Positions 1-7,434 of a stretch of DNA of 64,000 nt are shown here, piece by piece. A model generated the notes under the pieces. That model saw nothing but the letters and a program-made list of their open reading frames with translations, had not been told where the DNA came from and ran no database searches. The position numbers were made by a program, and so were the translations under genes. Every line of letters starts with the position of its first letter. The stretch's first letter is position 1. The DNA is from Bacillota bacterium (lineage in GTDB: Bacteria > Bacillota > Clostridia > Christensenellales > QAND01): positions 1 through 64,000 of the forward strand of contig QAND01000027.1 of the NCBI GenBank assembly GCA_003150225.1, written 5' to 3'.

Positions 1-282
1 GCGGGCACCTATAAGAAGTGGGCCGTGGAGAACGGCGTGAAATACTTCTCTGTGGCCTCCGGCGGCGGCACCGGTCGTACCCTGCATCCCGATAACATGG
101 CTGCCGGCCCTGCCTCCTACGGCATGACCGATACCATGGGCCGGATGCATTCCGACGCCCAGTTTGCCGGTTCCTCCTCCGTGCCCGCCCATGTAGAGAT
201 GATGGGTCTGATCGGCATGGGCAACAACCCCATGGTTGGGGCCACTGTTGCCGTGGCCGTAGCGGTTCAGGAAGCTGGCTGA
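1..282 (+). CDS. C-terminal fragment of an unrecognised protein (start outside window)
   Basis: The frame is open from the first base and ends at TGA 280-282, so the start lies upstream of the window. The visible 93 residues are rich in Gly, Ala and Met. They contain GGGTGR at about residue 21, then MHSDAQFAGSSSVPAH, and end in a small-residue hydrophobic stretch (ATVAVAVAV). There is no long membrane segment in the visible part. A strong intrinsic terminator follows 30 bases after the stop, so this is the last gene of its transcript. I do not recognise the family with confidence and assign no function. Confidence 0.75.
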   Translation, partial: AGTYKKWAVENGVKYFSVASGGGTGRTLHPDNMAAGPASYGMTDTMGRMHSDAQFAGSSSVPAHVEMMGLIGMGNNPMVGATVAVAVAVQEAG

Positions 283-311
283 GAGAGCGATTCCATAAGG
301 TAAAAAGAATT

Positions 312-348
312 AAAAACGCGGAAGGAATGTATTCCTTCCGCGTTTTTA
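312..348. terminator. Bidirectional intrinsic terminator
   Basis: Inverted repeat AAAACGCGGAAGGAAT / ATTCCTTCCGCGTTTT with a very small loop, flanked by A and T runs. It lies between two convergent genes and can end the partial gene on + and the XRE regulator on -. Confidence 0.9.
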
Positions 349-351
349 ATT

Positions 352-615
352 CTAATGTTCTGGTTCATGTTTTTGGGAAGAGGGGATGCGCTCCCCTAGA
401 GCGGTTTCGATCTCCTGCACCAATTGGCTGGGCCGCATGGAGAGTGCGCTGGCTAGACGGAAGATGGTTTCCAGGGTTGGCTTGCGCTCCCCCCGTTCGA
501 TCATACTGAGGTGGGTTCTTCCAATGGCGGCAAAGCCGCTTAGAACCTCTTGGGAGAGGCCCCTTTCTTCCCGCAATGTTCGTATGATGTTGCCTACCAC
601 TTCGGCGTCTACCAT
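352..615 (-). CDS. XRE-family helix-turn-helix transcriptional regulator
   Basis: Small 87-residue DNA-binding protein. Residues 8-64 form a Cro/C1-type HTH: IIRTLREERGLSQEVLSGFA, a recognition segment GRTHLSMIERGERKPTLETI, then the fifth helix with the usual RLASAL. The rest is a short charged tail, so there is no effector or peptidase domain. The ATG at 615 has AAGAGGG eight bases upstream. It is transcribed away from the small gene at 777, and the 160-base gap between them can hold divergent promoters. Autoregulation or control of the neighbour is plausible from position only. The target is unknown. Confidence 0.9.
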   Translation of the reverse strand: MVDAEVVGNIIRTLREERGLSQEVLSGFAAIGRTHLSMIERGERKPTLETIFRLASALSMRPSQLVQEIETALGERIPSSQKHEPEH

Positions 616-672
616 GGCGATCCCTCTTGAGCCTATTCTATGGAAGAAGGCCGGGGCCTATGCATACAAATG

Positions 673-702
673 TAGACATTTGGCGGGCAAATATGCTAGT
701 AT
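673..702 (+). promoter_or_regulatory. Possible sigma-A promoter for the 82-residue gene
   Basis: TAGACA at 673-678, an 18-base spacer, and TAGTAT at 697-702. The match is moderate and is supported mainly by its place upstream of the gene at 777. Confidence 0.35.
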
Positions 703-776
703 ACAGGGGAAAGCTTTGAACAGAAGCCGAGGATGGTCTCTAGAAAAACCAGGGATGGAGCGGAGGGTGGAAATCG

Positions 777-1025
777 GTGGAGGATGGTGAAAAGAGGGGA
801 CTGCTGGAATACCTGCATCAGGAGGTTGGCTGCGGCTATCTTTCGGACCTGCGCTACCGGCCCTGGAGCCAGGAATGCCATCGGGTCATTGCACGGATAA
901 AGCCTGGGGCGTACACCCTTGTGGATTGGAGCGAGGCCTATTGCTATTTATTGGGCCATAGGGAGAGTTTTGCCGACGTCCAACAGGCGCGGGAGCGCAT
1001 ATTGCAGGACATGGCCGCCGGCTGA
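777..1025 (+). CDS. Small hypothetical protein (82 aa)
   Basis: GTG start at 777 with GGAGGGTGG ending eight bases upstream. The product is mixed-charge and soluble, with motifs LHQEVGCGYLSDLRY and WSEAYCYLLGHRES. It has no signal peptide or membrane segment. It is followed by a clear terminator and is divergent from the XRE gene. I do not recognise the family. Its good ribosome site and compact helical composition make it more likely real than a chance frame. Small clostridial proteins of this size often accompany a regulator, but no role can be read here. Confidence 0.6.
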   Translation: MEDGEKRGLLEYLHQEVGCGYLSDLRYRPWSQECHRVIARIKPGAYTLVDWSEAYCYLLGHRESFADVQQARERILQDMAAG

Positions 1026-1050
1026 GGCCGGGCCGGTACTTGATAAAAAA

Positions 1051-1077
1051 AGAGCCGATGGAAACTCCATCGGCTCT
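1051..1077. terminator. Bidirectional intrinsic terminator
   Basis: Arms AGAGCCGATGGA / TCCATCGGCTCT around AAC, with A-run before and T-rich sequence after. It sits between convergent genes. Confidence 0.9.
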
Positions 1078-1088
1078 TGCTTTTCTAT

Positions 1089-2165
1089 TTATACGGTGCC
1101 ATTGGGCAGCTTATCCTTCTTTTTGAAGACGCTGGTGAGACTGTCCACCAGGACGAACCCCGCCCCCACCAACAGGTTGGTATAGTAGGTGAAGAGCCGC
1201 CACATAAGGGTGGCCACATAGATGAGCTGGGTACCGGGGAACAGCATGCTGAAGAACAGGAAGAACCCACCCTCGCTGGCAAGGGCTGCTCCCGGCAGAG
1301 GAACAAAGGAAACCGTCAGGTACAGGAAGGATTGCAGGAAGATGATGTTGATGGGGCTGGAGCCCTGCATACCCAGGGCACGATACACGCAATAGGTGAT
1401 GAAGAAGTAAGCGCCCATTTCCAAGATGCTGTACAAAAGACCCATGAGCATCATGCCCCGGTTGTGCCGCAGGTAATCGCTGCTGCTATGGAACTCATCC
1501 AGCGTTTTGGTGGCCGCCAACAGCGCCTGCTCCGGCCGCTTGATGAGTTTGATCCTGGCCAGGAAATTGATGACCCGGGTGGTAAACATCATGGTCTTCA
1601 CCTTGTTGATTACCACGAACAGTACCAGCAGCATCAGGCCGGCATTGATCACGATTCCCAGAATGGTGAGATAGAAGATCTGGGGATGCTGAGCCTTATA
1701 GTAGGCGCCGCGGAGGATCATGCCGACGGTGAAATACAGGCACATGGTGAGCTGAAATACCACAAACTTCAGGGAAAACACGCAAGTGCTTTTGCCCACA
1801 GGAATCCCATCCCGCTTCAGATACATGACCTGTACGGGCTGCCCGCCCGAGGCAAAGGGGGTGATGGCGCTGTAATAGCAGCCGATCATGGTCACCTTTA
1901 CAGCGTAGCGGAAGGAAATACGTTCTCCAACCCCCCGTACGAACAGATGTAGGCTGGCGGTGCTCATACCCCAATACACAAAAATAGCGCAGACTGCGAT
2001 GAGAATCCACATGGGGGACAGTCCGCTGAGGACGCCCAAAACGCCCTTTAACTCGGGATTGAGGAAACCATAACCGACGATAATGCCCAGGGTCAAACCG
2101 ATATATAATAGGTTAAATATAATTTTTTTGTTTTTCTTTTTGGGGCTGTTTTCCTGGATCTCCAA
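1089..2165 (-). CDS. UPF0104 / lysylphosphatidylglycerol-synthase transmembrane-type flippase-like protein
   Basis: Polytopic membrane protein of about 358 residues, the size of the stand-alone UPF0104 family related to the flippase half of MprF and to AglD. The first membrane segment follows a KKKNKK basic stretch. Family-type segments are visible, including a PFASGGQPVQVMYL motif at about 120-135 and the Pro/Gly-rich VPLPGAALASEGGFF at about 290-305. The soluble lysyl-transferase half of MprF is absent, so lipid lysinylation is not expected. Translocation of an isoprenoid or phospholipid-linked substrate is inferred from the family. TTG at 2165 is chosen because AGGAGG lies eight bases upstream; the GTG at 2174 would touch that site. 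Confidence 0.8.
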   Translation of the reverse strand: MEIQENSPKKKNKKIIFNLLYIGLTLGIIVGYGFLNPELKGVLGVLSGLSPMWILIAVCAIFVYWGMSTASLHLFVRGVGERISFRYAVKVTMIGCYYSAITPFASGGQPVQVMYLKRDGIPVGKSTCVFSLKFVVFQLTMCLYFTVGMILRGAYYKAQHPQIFYLTILGIVINAGLMLLVLFVVINKVKTMMFTTRVINFLARIKLIKRPEQALLAATKTLDEFHSSSDYLRHNRGMMLMGLLYSILEMGAYFFITYCVYRALGMQGSSPINIIFLQSFLYLTVSFVPLPGAALASEGGFFLFFSMLFPGTQLIYVATLMWRLFTYYTNLLVGAGFVLVDSLTSVFKKKDKLPNGTV

Positions 2166-2300
2166 GAGCAGCACCTCCTATTTAGAAAGACACTAAGGTT
2201 ATCTTAACATCAAATCCACTACAAGGCAATATTTCTTTGTCTGCCGGTACCGGCGGCTGCATATGCATAGAGGGAAAACGATTGGCGGAGGTGGAAAAGG

Positions 2301-2765
2301 GTGTCATTCTATCATATGCTGCTGTTTTGCCTCTGCGCCGCCGCCATGCCGCAGCTCAGCGGAGCCCTGCCCGATGGGACGGAGCCGCCGTCCCGGGCGC
2401 TCCTATCCCTAGGTATCGGATGCATGGCGTTTGCCCTGGGCGGCTATGCCATGGGATCCATGGTGACCGTGGATCCACCGCTGCTGGCGGGCATCGTCGC
2501 GCTGGGGGTATCCATCACCTGGGGATTTGGTATCTTGTTCCATCCCGCGTATGAACCCAAGGGGCCCCGCCATTGGCCTGCCTATTGCCTGAGCTTTGCC
2601 ACCGGCATTCTGGGGATGATTCTGCCGCCCGTGATTTTAATCCCATGCTTTTACCAACTGTTTACCGTGCTGTTTCGCTGGCTCTCCCGGGAAAAGCTGC
2701 TTTCGGGGTGCCTGGGCCTGGTCCTGTTCTTAAGCGGCGTTGCCCTGTGCCTTCTCCCCGGATAA
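2301..2765 (+). CDS. Hypothetical integral membrane protein (154 aa)
   Basis: GTG start at 2301, eight bases after GGAGGT. About five hydrophobic segments cover almost the whole chain: an N-terminal one with CLCAAA, a Gly-rich one (LGGYAMGSM), then three more ending in LSGVALCLLPG. There is no recognisable enzyme or transporter motif. The ORF lies alone between a leftward gene cluster and the leftward nitroreductase, and it ends six bases before the nitroreductase stop. The family was not recognised. Confidence 0.65.
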   Translation: MSFYHMLLFCLCAAAMPQLSGALPDGTEPPSRALLSLGIGCMAFALGGYAMGSMVTVDPPLLAGIVALGVSITWGFGILFHPAYEPKGPRHWPAYCLSFATGILGMILPPVILIPCFYQLFTVLFRWLSREKLLSGCLGLVLFLSGVALCLLPG

Positions 2766-2771
2766 AGGGGG

Positions 2772-3287
2772 CTAGTAGGCTTCAAAATGAACGGCGTCCG
2801 GCTCATATAGGCCCTTAGGGGCGGGGGACTCGTCGGGATAGCCCAGGGATAGCACCGCATAGGGATCCACATCGCTGGGAATGGACAGCAGCTCGCGAAG
2901 ATAATCCATTACCTGGGGCCGGGGATAGCTGGCAAGCCATACGCCGCCTAACCCAAGGCCATGGGCGGCCAGCAGGATGTTCTCGCAGGCAGCCGCCACT
3001 CCATGCTCGCTGTTGTCGTGAACGGGGCGCTGGTCCTTTTTCCAGTCCACACAGGCCACGATGGCCAGGGAAGCGCCCTTTAAACAGGCATGCCCGGGAG
3101 CGGCCAGGGACATCCGCGCAAGGGTATCCCGATTTTGTACCACAACAAACTGCCAGGCCCGGCTGTTTCCCGCGGTAGGGGCGTGGAAGCCGCAGAGCAG
3201 CAGCTTTTCAATGAGTTCCCGTTCTACTGGACGGTCCTGGTATTTGCGGACGCTGGCCCTTTTCAAAATGCATTCGATGGCATCCAT
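2772..3287 (-). CDS. Nitroreductase-family flavoprotein
   Basis: A 171-residue NAD(P)H- and FMN-dependent oxidoreductase of the nitroreductase fold. The family hallmarks are visible: N-terminal SVRKYQDRPVE with the FMN-phosphate binding Arg pair, then HAPTAGNSRAWQFVVV at about 35-50, and C-terminal GLGGVWLASYP with the second FMN contact region, then SLGYPDESP. The protein is short for the family, which is typical of the clostridial subgroup with no ferredoxin domain. The substrate is unknown; reduction of quinones or nitro compounds is family inference. The ATG is preceded by AGGAGGG. Confidence 0.9.
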   Translation of the reverse strand: MDAIECILKRASVRKYQDRPVERELIEKLLLCGFHAPTAGNSRAWQFVVVQNRDTLARMSLAAPGHACLKGASLAIVACVDWKKDQRPVHDNSEHGVAAACENILLAAHGLGLGGVWLASYPRPQVMDYLRELLSIPSDVDPYAVLSLGYPDESPAPKGLYEPDAVHFEAY

Positions 3288-3406
3288 GGGGATCCCTCCT
3301 AAATCTGATATAATATATAAAAACAGTATATCATATTTTAGGATGAAATAACCCTGGGGTGACGGGTGGAGAAAAATGAAGTAGAATACCCCAGAGAGGG
3401 ATGGGT

Positions 3407-4096
3407 ATGAAGCGAAACGAATACCGGATTCTATTACAGGCGGAGGATCTGCTGGCGGTGGACAAGCCGCCGGGGATTCCCACCGTGGGGCGAGAGAGCC
3501 TGGAAACGTGGGTCAAGGCGAACTTCCCCGGGTTTCGGCCCTGCCACCGGCTGGACGCCATGACCGGTGGGGTGGTGTTATTTGCCAAGGGCGCCGCCTA
3601 CCAGCATGCGACCGCCCTGTTTCTTGAGCGGAGAGTGGAAAAAAGGTATTGGGCGTTGACGCAGGGCCGGGTGGCTTCCGGCATCTATACCCATTATTTG
3701 GAAAAATGTGCGGGTGGTATGGTACGCGCCGCCAAGACCCGATCTCCTCGGGGGAGGACCGCCGTGGCGGAGTTCAAAACCCGGTTGGCACAGGGAGATC
3801 TAGCCTTGGTACGGTGTCTGCCTCACACCGGGCGTACCCATCAGCTGCGGGTGCAGCTCAGCGCCTTGGGACATCCCATCCTGGGGGACGACCGATATGG
3901 GAACAGGGAGTTCAACCGGGCATATGGCGCCCGGTATCAAGCCCTTTGGGCCGATACCCTAATCCTTCCCGATTGGAACGGGAGACCCATTGCGTTGCAT
4001 TCCAGGCCCTATTTTCCCCATAAGGCCCTCCAAAAACTGGGAATAGAACCGGACTTTTTTGACCATCCTGTGGATGGTGATGGAATTGGAGAATAA
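3407..4096 (+). CDS. RluA-type RNA pseudouridine synthase
   Basis: Isomerises uridine to pseudouridine in RNA. The catalytic block is clear: CHRLDAMTGGVVLFAKG at about residues 45-62, whose Asp is the nucleophile of this family. It is followed by the KRYWALTQG strand, and HTGRTHQLRVQLSALGHPILGD at about 140-160 supplies the Arg/Leu motif. There is no N-terminal S4 domain, so this is a short member (229 residues). The ATG at 3407 is preferred over 3401 because GAGAGGG then has normal spacing. It is followed after one base by the GtrA gene, indicating a two-gene operon. Target uridine unknown. Confidence 0.85.
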   Translation: MKRNEYRILLQAEDLLAVDKPPGIPTVGRESLETWVKANFPGFRPCHRLDAMTGGVVLFAKGAAYQHATALFLERRVEKRYWALTQGRVASGIYTHYLEKCAGGMVRAAKTRSPRGRTAVAEFKTRLAQGDLALVRCLPHTGRTHQLRVQLSALGHPILGDDRYGNREFNRAYGARYQALWADTLILPDWNGRPIALHSRPYFPHKALQKLGIEPDFFDHPVDGDGIGE

Positions 4097-4097
4097 C

Positions 4098-4520
4098 ATG
4101 GGTATGGATCGCATCAGATCCCTCTGTCGAGAATATCGAGAGATCCTTTTATATGTGATATTTGGCGCACTGACCACCGGGGTCAACTATGCCGTCTATT
4201 TTCTATGCCGCCGGCTGTTGGGGGTGGAATATGTGGCTGCCAATGTTTTGGCTTGGATCGGCGCGGTTACCTTTGCCTACTTGACCAACCGCCGCTTTGT
4301 GTTCCAGAGCCGGACCCGGGGCGCGTCGGCGGTGTTCCGGGAGGCCGTGCGGTTTTATCTGGCTCGGGTTGCTACCCTGTTGATGGAATCCGGGCTGCTG
4401 GTGCTGGCGGTGGAGGGATTCCGCCTTTCGGATACCCTGCCCAAAATCGGAGCGGGGGTACTGGTGATCCTGGTCAATTACATCCTCAGCAAATGGCTGG
4501 TCTTTCGCAAAAAAGCCTAA
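4098..4520 (+). CDS. GtrA-family membrane protein
   Basis: A protein of about 140 residues with four membrane segments. The GtrA signature is visible: YVIFGALTTGVNYAVYFL in helix 1, AYLTNRRFVF in the loop after helix 2, and a C-terminal helix ending NYILSKWLVF. GtrA proteins are thought to move undecaprenyl-linked sugars across the membrane for cell-surface glycosylation; the partner glycosyltransferase is not in this window. The start at 4098 lies two bases after the previous stop and has TTGGAG seven bases upstream, so translation is likely coupled. Confidence 0.9.
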   Translation: MGMDRIRSLCREYREILLYVIFGALTTGVNYAVYFLCRRLLGVEYVAANVLAWIGAVTFAYLTNRRFVFQSRTRGASAVFREAVRFYLARVATLLMESGLLVLAVEGFRLSDTLPKIGAGVLVILVNYILSKWLVFRKKA

Positions 4521-4641
4521 GTAGGAGGAGAGGGCCGCTATGGAAGAAGGATGATCCGGCAAAAGAGGTATTTTCCTCTCTGCTTGGTACGGAGAGGCCT
4601 ACCGGATGAATTGGCTCCATGCCCATGGATCGATAGCAAAA

Positions 4642-4666
4642 AGCCCCGCAAACGCGGGGCTTTTTT
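4642..4666. terminator. Intrinsic terminator
   Basis: AGCCCCGC AAAC GCGGGGCT followed by a T-run, with an A-run before it. It separates the GtrA gene from the convergent NagB-like gene. Confidence 0.9.
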
Positions 4667-4674
4667 GATTGTGG

Positions 4675-5445
4675 CTATTTGATGATGGTACCGTCGGGAT
4701 TGACCCGGCCGATGATGCCCTCGGCAGCCTCCCGATCCATATACCACAGGCAGTTGGGATGCATCTGGAGAATGGAGGCGGGGACGTCCTCGGTGACGGG
4801 GCCCAGGATCGCGTTGTAGGTGGCCTGGGCTTTGCTGGCGCCCACTGTAATGGGGAAGGTGAAGCGGGCATGCATCACCGTTTTTAATCCCATGGTCATG
4901 CCATAGAAGGGGCCGTAGCTGGGATCCACGCCGTGCTGGGGCGCGGTGCGGATATCCTCCACGATTTTATCGGATACCCGGGTAACGTGCATACCCTTGC
5001 CGAAGGGGGTGCCGGGCAGACAGAACCCGATGTGGGCGTCGGAACCGATCCCCAGCTCCTGCAGGCCGATGCCGCCCAGCATCTGGATCTTCCGCTCGTA
5101 TTTCTCGCATTCGGCGTCGGGATCCTCAGGGGTGCAGCTGGGAAGCATGCCGTGCTCCTCATCCAGGCCCAGGCCCTCGTAGAGGGGGCGCATGGAGTGG
5201 TACATGGTAAGCTTTTTGGGGCAGGGATTGGGGGTCACGAATTGATCCACGTTGGCGGTGCGCAGGTTGGACGTATCAAAGGGGCTCTTTTTATACTTCT
5301 CCACCACCAGTTGATGGATGGGGCCGGTGGTAGTGCCGGTGCAGCAGCCGATGATGCTGGTGGGATGGGCGATGGCGTAATTGACCCATACCGAGGCGGC
5401 GGCCTCAAAGCACTCTTCCTTGGAATCAAAGATTCGGATCCTCAT
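4675..5445 (-). CDS. Glucosamine-6-phosphate deaminase-like (NagB/SgaE family) protein, divergent
   Basis: A 256-residue NagB-fold sugar-phosphate isomerase. Visible blocks: phosphate loop GCCTGTTTGPIHQLVV at about 33-48, NVDQFV at about 65-70 where NagB has the catalytic Asp in VDEY, and LGIGSDAHIGFCLPGTPF at about 131-148 where NagB has GDGHIAFNEPG with the catalytic His. The His and the phosphate loop are kept, but the Asn/Glu of the lid differ, so the exact substrate may not be glucosamine-6-phosphate. It stands alone, without a nagA or PTS neighbour. ATG with GGAGGT six bases upstream. Confidence 0.75.
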   Translation of the reverse strand: MRIRIFDSKEECFEAAASVWVNYAIAHPTSIIGCCTGTTTGPIHQLVVEKYKKSPFDTSNLRTANVDQFVTPNPCPKKLTMYHSMRPLYEGLGLDEEHGMLPSCTPEDPDAECEKYERKIQMLGGIGLQELGIGSDAHIGFCLPGTPFGKGMHVTRVSDKIVEDIRTAPQHGVDPSYGPFYGMTMGLKTVMHARFTFPITVGASKAQATYNAILGPVTEDVPASILQMHPNCLWYMDREAAEGIIGRVNPDGTIIK

Positions 5446-5561
5446 GTTTTTACCTCCAAATGTATTTGTCCACTGGGACTCTATTCGTAAGTATAGCAGA
5501 AATCATAGGAAATTGGGAAAAATTCCCCCAAGAAAACCAAGCCCTTGCCAAAGAGGCTTTT

Positions 5562-6074
5562 TTAGCTTCGGCGGGTGCCGCACTCGGGGCAAAACAGGTT
5601 CGAGGGGCTCAGCTCGTTGCCGCAGTTTTTGCAGACGTTATGGTCGGCAGACGAGGATTCCCCACCCGCGTCGGGAGCTGGATCGGGCCGGTCCAGCTTG
5701 CGGTTGATTTCCCGAACCTCGGAGCGAATGGATAGAAACAGATAGCCCGCCTCGTATAACAGCCGAAGCAGTACCGGCGCAAGGACCAGAAACAACAGCC
5801 CTTGGAGCGGCTCCATGGTTAAGAGATAGAGTCCGGCGCAGAGGGCTGCCGTGGTGGACACGATATAAAGCGCCTTTAAAATGCCGCCCATCCAGAAGGT
5901 TTTAAAATTGAAAAAGTCGTGGATTTTCTGCATAGTAGGGGATAACTCCGCCCGTTTGTGGCTGGGGAGCACGGCTGTCATCAATACCGCGGCGGCGATG
6001 GCGCCCAGGACCAATCCAACCAGCAGGATAGAGGAGGGTTCATAGGAATAACTTACGAGCGGATACTTGGACAT
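5562..6074 (-). CDS. Membrane protein with C-terminal zinc ribbon (DUF4282-like)
   Basis: A 170-residue protein. One hydrophobic segment lies at about 17-35. Then the region IHDFFNFKTFWMGGILKALYI starts a two-helix unit that resembles DUF4282. A coiled, charged linker (SEVREINRKLDRP) leads to a C-terminal four-Cys zinc ribbon CKNCGNELSP...FCPECG. The ribbon is of the kind added to many clostridial membrane proteins. Function unknown; a scaffold or sensor role would be speculation. It is monocistronic, with a good promoter at 6104-6132. Confidence 0.75.
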   Translation of the reverse strand: MSKYPLVSYSYEPSSILLVGLVLGAIAAAVLMTAVLPSHKRAELSPTMQKIHDFFNFKTFWMGGILKALYIVSTTAALCAGLYLLTMEPLQGLLFLVLAPVLLRLLYEAGYLFLSIRSEVREINRKLDRPDPAPDAGGESSSADHNVCKNCGNELSPSNLFCPECGTRRS

Positions 6075-6103
6075 GGATGCCTCCCGGTGTGATTGATATC
6101 ACT

Positions 6104-6132
6104 ACAATAGCATGAAAGCCCGGCTCCCGCAA
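6104..6132 (-). promoter_or_regulatory. Sigma-A promoter for the zinc-ribbon membrane protein
   Basis: On the minus strand TTGCGG, a 17-base spacer and TATTGT, 30 bases before the ATG at 6074. Confidence 0.6.
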
Positions 6133-6290
6133 ACCCGTAGCCGGGATAAACGCTTTCAAAAAGAGGCCGATAGAAAATCGTCACGGGAACGACAGATTGT
6201 GTTAAGAAATCGGCAAAGCCGTCGTCTAAAAGGAAGGATAGAATCAGGGTCAGTAAGGGCCCGCAGGCCCGGTATCGGAGGAGAGAGACC

Positions 6291-7337
6291 ATGAGAAAGA
6301 AGCGGCTGGCCGTGCTGTTTGGCGGCTGTTCCAGCGAATATCCCGTATCCCTGCAATCGGCCTATGGGGTATTGACCCATTTACGGCCCGACCGGTACGA
6401 GGCCGTGCCGGTGGGCATTACCCGAGAAGGGAAATGGCTGTGGTACCACGGACAGCTGGATCGAATTCCCACGGATACCTGGTGGCGGGATGGCTCATGC
6501 ACGCCGGTGGCCCTATCCCCGGTTCGTGGGCAGGAGCTACTGGAATTCCGGGAGGACGGCGTGCGTCAATCCCATTTGGATGGGGTGTTTCCGGTGCTGC
6601 ACGGCCGAAATGGGGAGGATGGCACCGTACAGGGACTGATTGAGCTTGCAGGAATCCCTTTGGTGGGATGCGGCACCCTGAGCTCAGCCCTTTGTATGGA
6701 TAAGGAGCTGGCCCATACCCTGGCCGGCGCAGCCGGCGTGCCGGTTCCTCCATCGGCGGTGATCTGGAACTGGATGGACTGGAAGCGGGTCACCGCGCTG
6801 GCGTCCCGGCTGCGCTATCCGTTGTTTGTAAAACCCGCCCGCGCCGGATCCTCCTTTGGCATCGCCCGCATTGTGGAGGAGAGTCAGCTGGAAAAAGCGG
6901 TGTCCGCCGCCTTTTCCCACGATGAGAAGGTCCTCCTGGAGGAGGAGATACCGGGCTTTGAGGTGGGATGTGCGGTCCTAGGCCGGGGGGAAAATCTGTT
7001 TGTTGGCGCGGTGGACGAAATCGAGCTTAAGGCGGATTTCTTCAACTACCGGGAGAAGTACGGCATGGGGGAATCGGCGATCCACGTGCCGGCTAGGATC
7101 GACCAGGGAACTACGGAACGGATCAAAGCGGCCGCCGCCCGTGTCTATCGGGCGTTGGATTGCCGGGGCTTTGCCCGGGTGGACCTGTTTTTAACCCCGT
7201 CGGGCCAGGTGGTGTTCAACGAGGTAAATACCATCCCGGGGATGACGCCCCATAGCCGTTTTCCAGGGATGCTGGCAGCAGCCGGCCTGGAGTTTTCCCA
7301 GGCGCTGGACCGCATTTTAGAGGAGGGGTTGGGATGA
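6291..7337 (+). CDS. D-alanine--D-X ligase of the VanG/Ddl family
   Basis: ATP-grasp ligase that joins D-Ala to a second residue for peptidoglycan precursors. Ddl blocks in order: AVLFGGCSSEYPVSLQSA at about 7-24, FPVLHGRNGEDGTVQG at about 98-113, KPARAGSSFGIARIVEE, EEEIPGFEVGCAVLG, omega-loop region around REKYGMGESAIHVPARI with Tyr where VanA-type enzymes have His, and FNEVNTIPGMTPHSRFP with the Mg-binding Glu/Asn. Local wording such as GCGTLSSALCMDK and the C-terminus is much closer, from memory, to VanG (D-Ala-D-Ser ligase) than to a housekeeping Ddl. The following vanW supports this. Second-site specificity (D-Ser or D-Ala) cannot be settled by eye. No vanT, vanXY, vanR or vanS lies nearby. 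Confidence 0.85.
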   Translation: MRKKRLAVLFGGCSSEYPVSLQSAYGVLTHLRPDRYEAVPVGITREGKWLWYHGQLDRIPTDTWWRDGSCTPVALSPVRGQELLEFREDGVRQSHLDGVFPVLHGRNGEDGTVQGLIELAGIPLVGCGTLSSALCMDKELAHTLAGAAGVPVPPSAVIWNWMDWKRVTALASRLRYPLFVKPARAGSSFGIARIVEESQLEKAVSAAFSHDEKVLLEEEIPGFEVGCAVLGRGENLFVGAVDEIELKADFFNYREKYGMGESAIHVPARIDQGTTERIKAAAARVYRALDCRGFARVDLFLTPSGQVVFNEVNTIPGMTPHSRFPGMLAAAGLEFSQALDRILEEGLG

Positions 7338-7432
7338 CCCGCCAACTTTTTCGCAGGGGCGCCCCGCGCCGGGAGCATCCGGTGCTGGTAAACCGGCAAT
7401 ATCCCATCCGGCGGAAATCCGGAGAGGTGTGA
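7334..7432 (+). CDS. Possible 32-residue peptide between ligase and vanW
   Basis: The ATG overlaps the ligase stop as ATGA, and the frame ends at TGA 7430-7432, two bases before the vanW ATG. The peptide is very basic (about ten Arg/Lys, RRGAPRREHPVLVNRQYP). The tight coupling on both sides suggests it may be translated, or that it is only a translational bridge to vanW. No similarity is recognised. Confidence 0.3.
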   Translation: MTRQLFRRGAPRREHPVLVNRQYPIRRKSGEV

Positions 7433-7434
7433 AG

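Noticed and set aside
1077..1952. A 291-codon plus-strand frame opposite the UPF0104 gene.
   Set aside because: Begins inside a terminator and has no ribosome site; the opposite strand encodes a good membrane protein.
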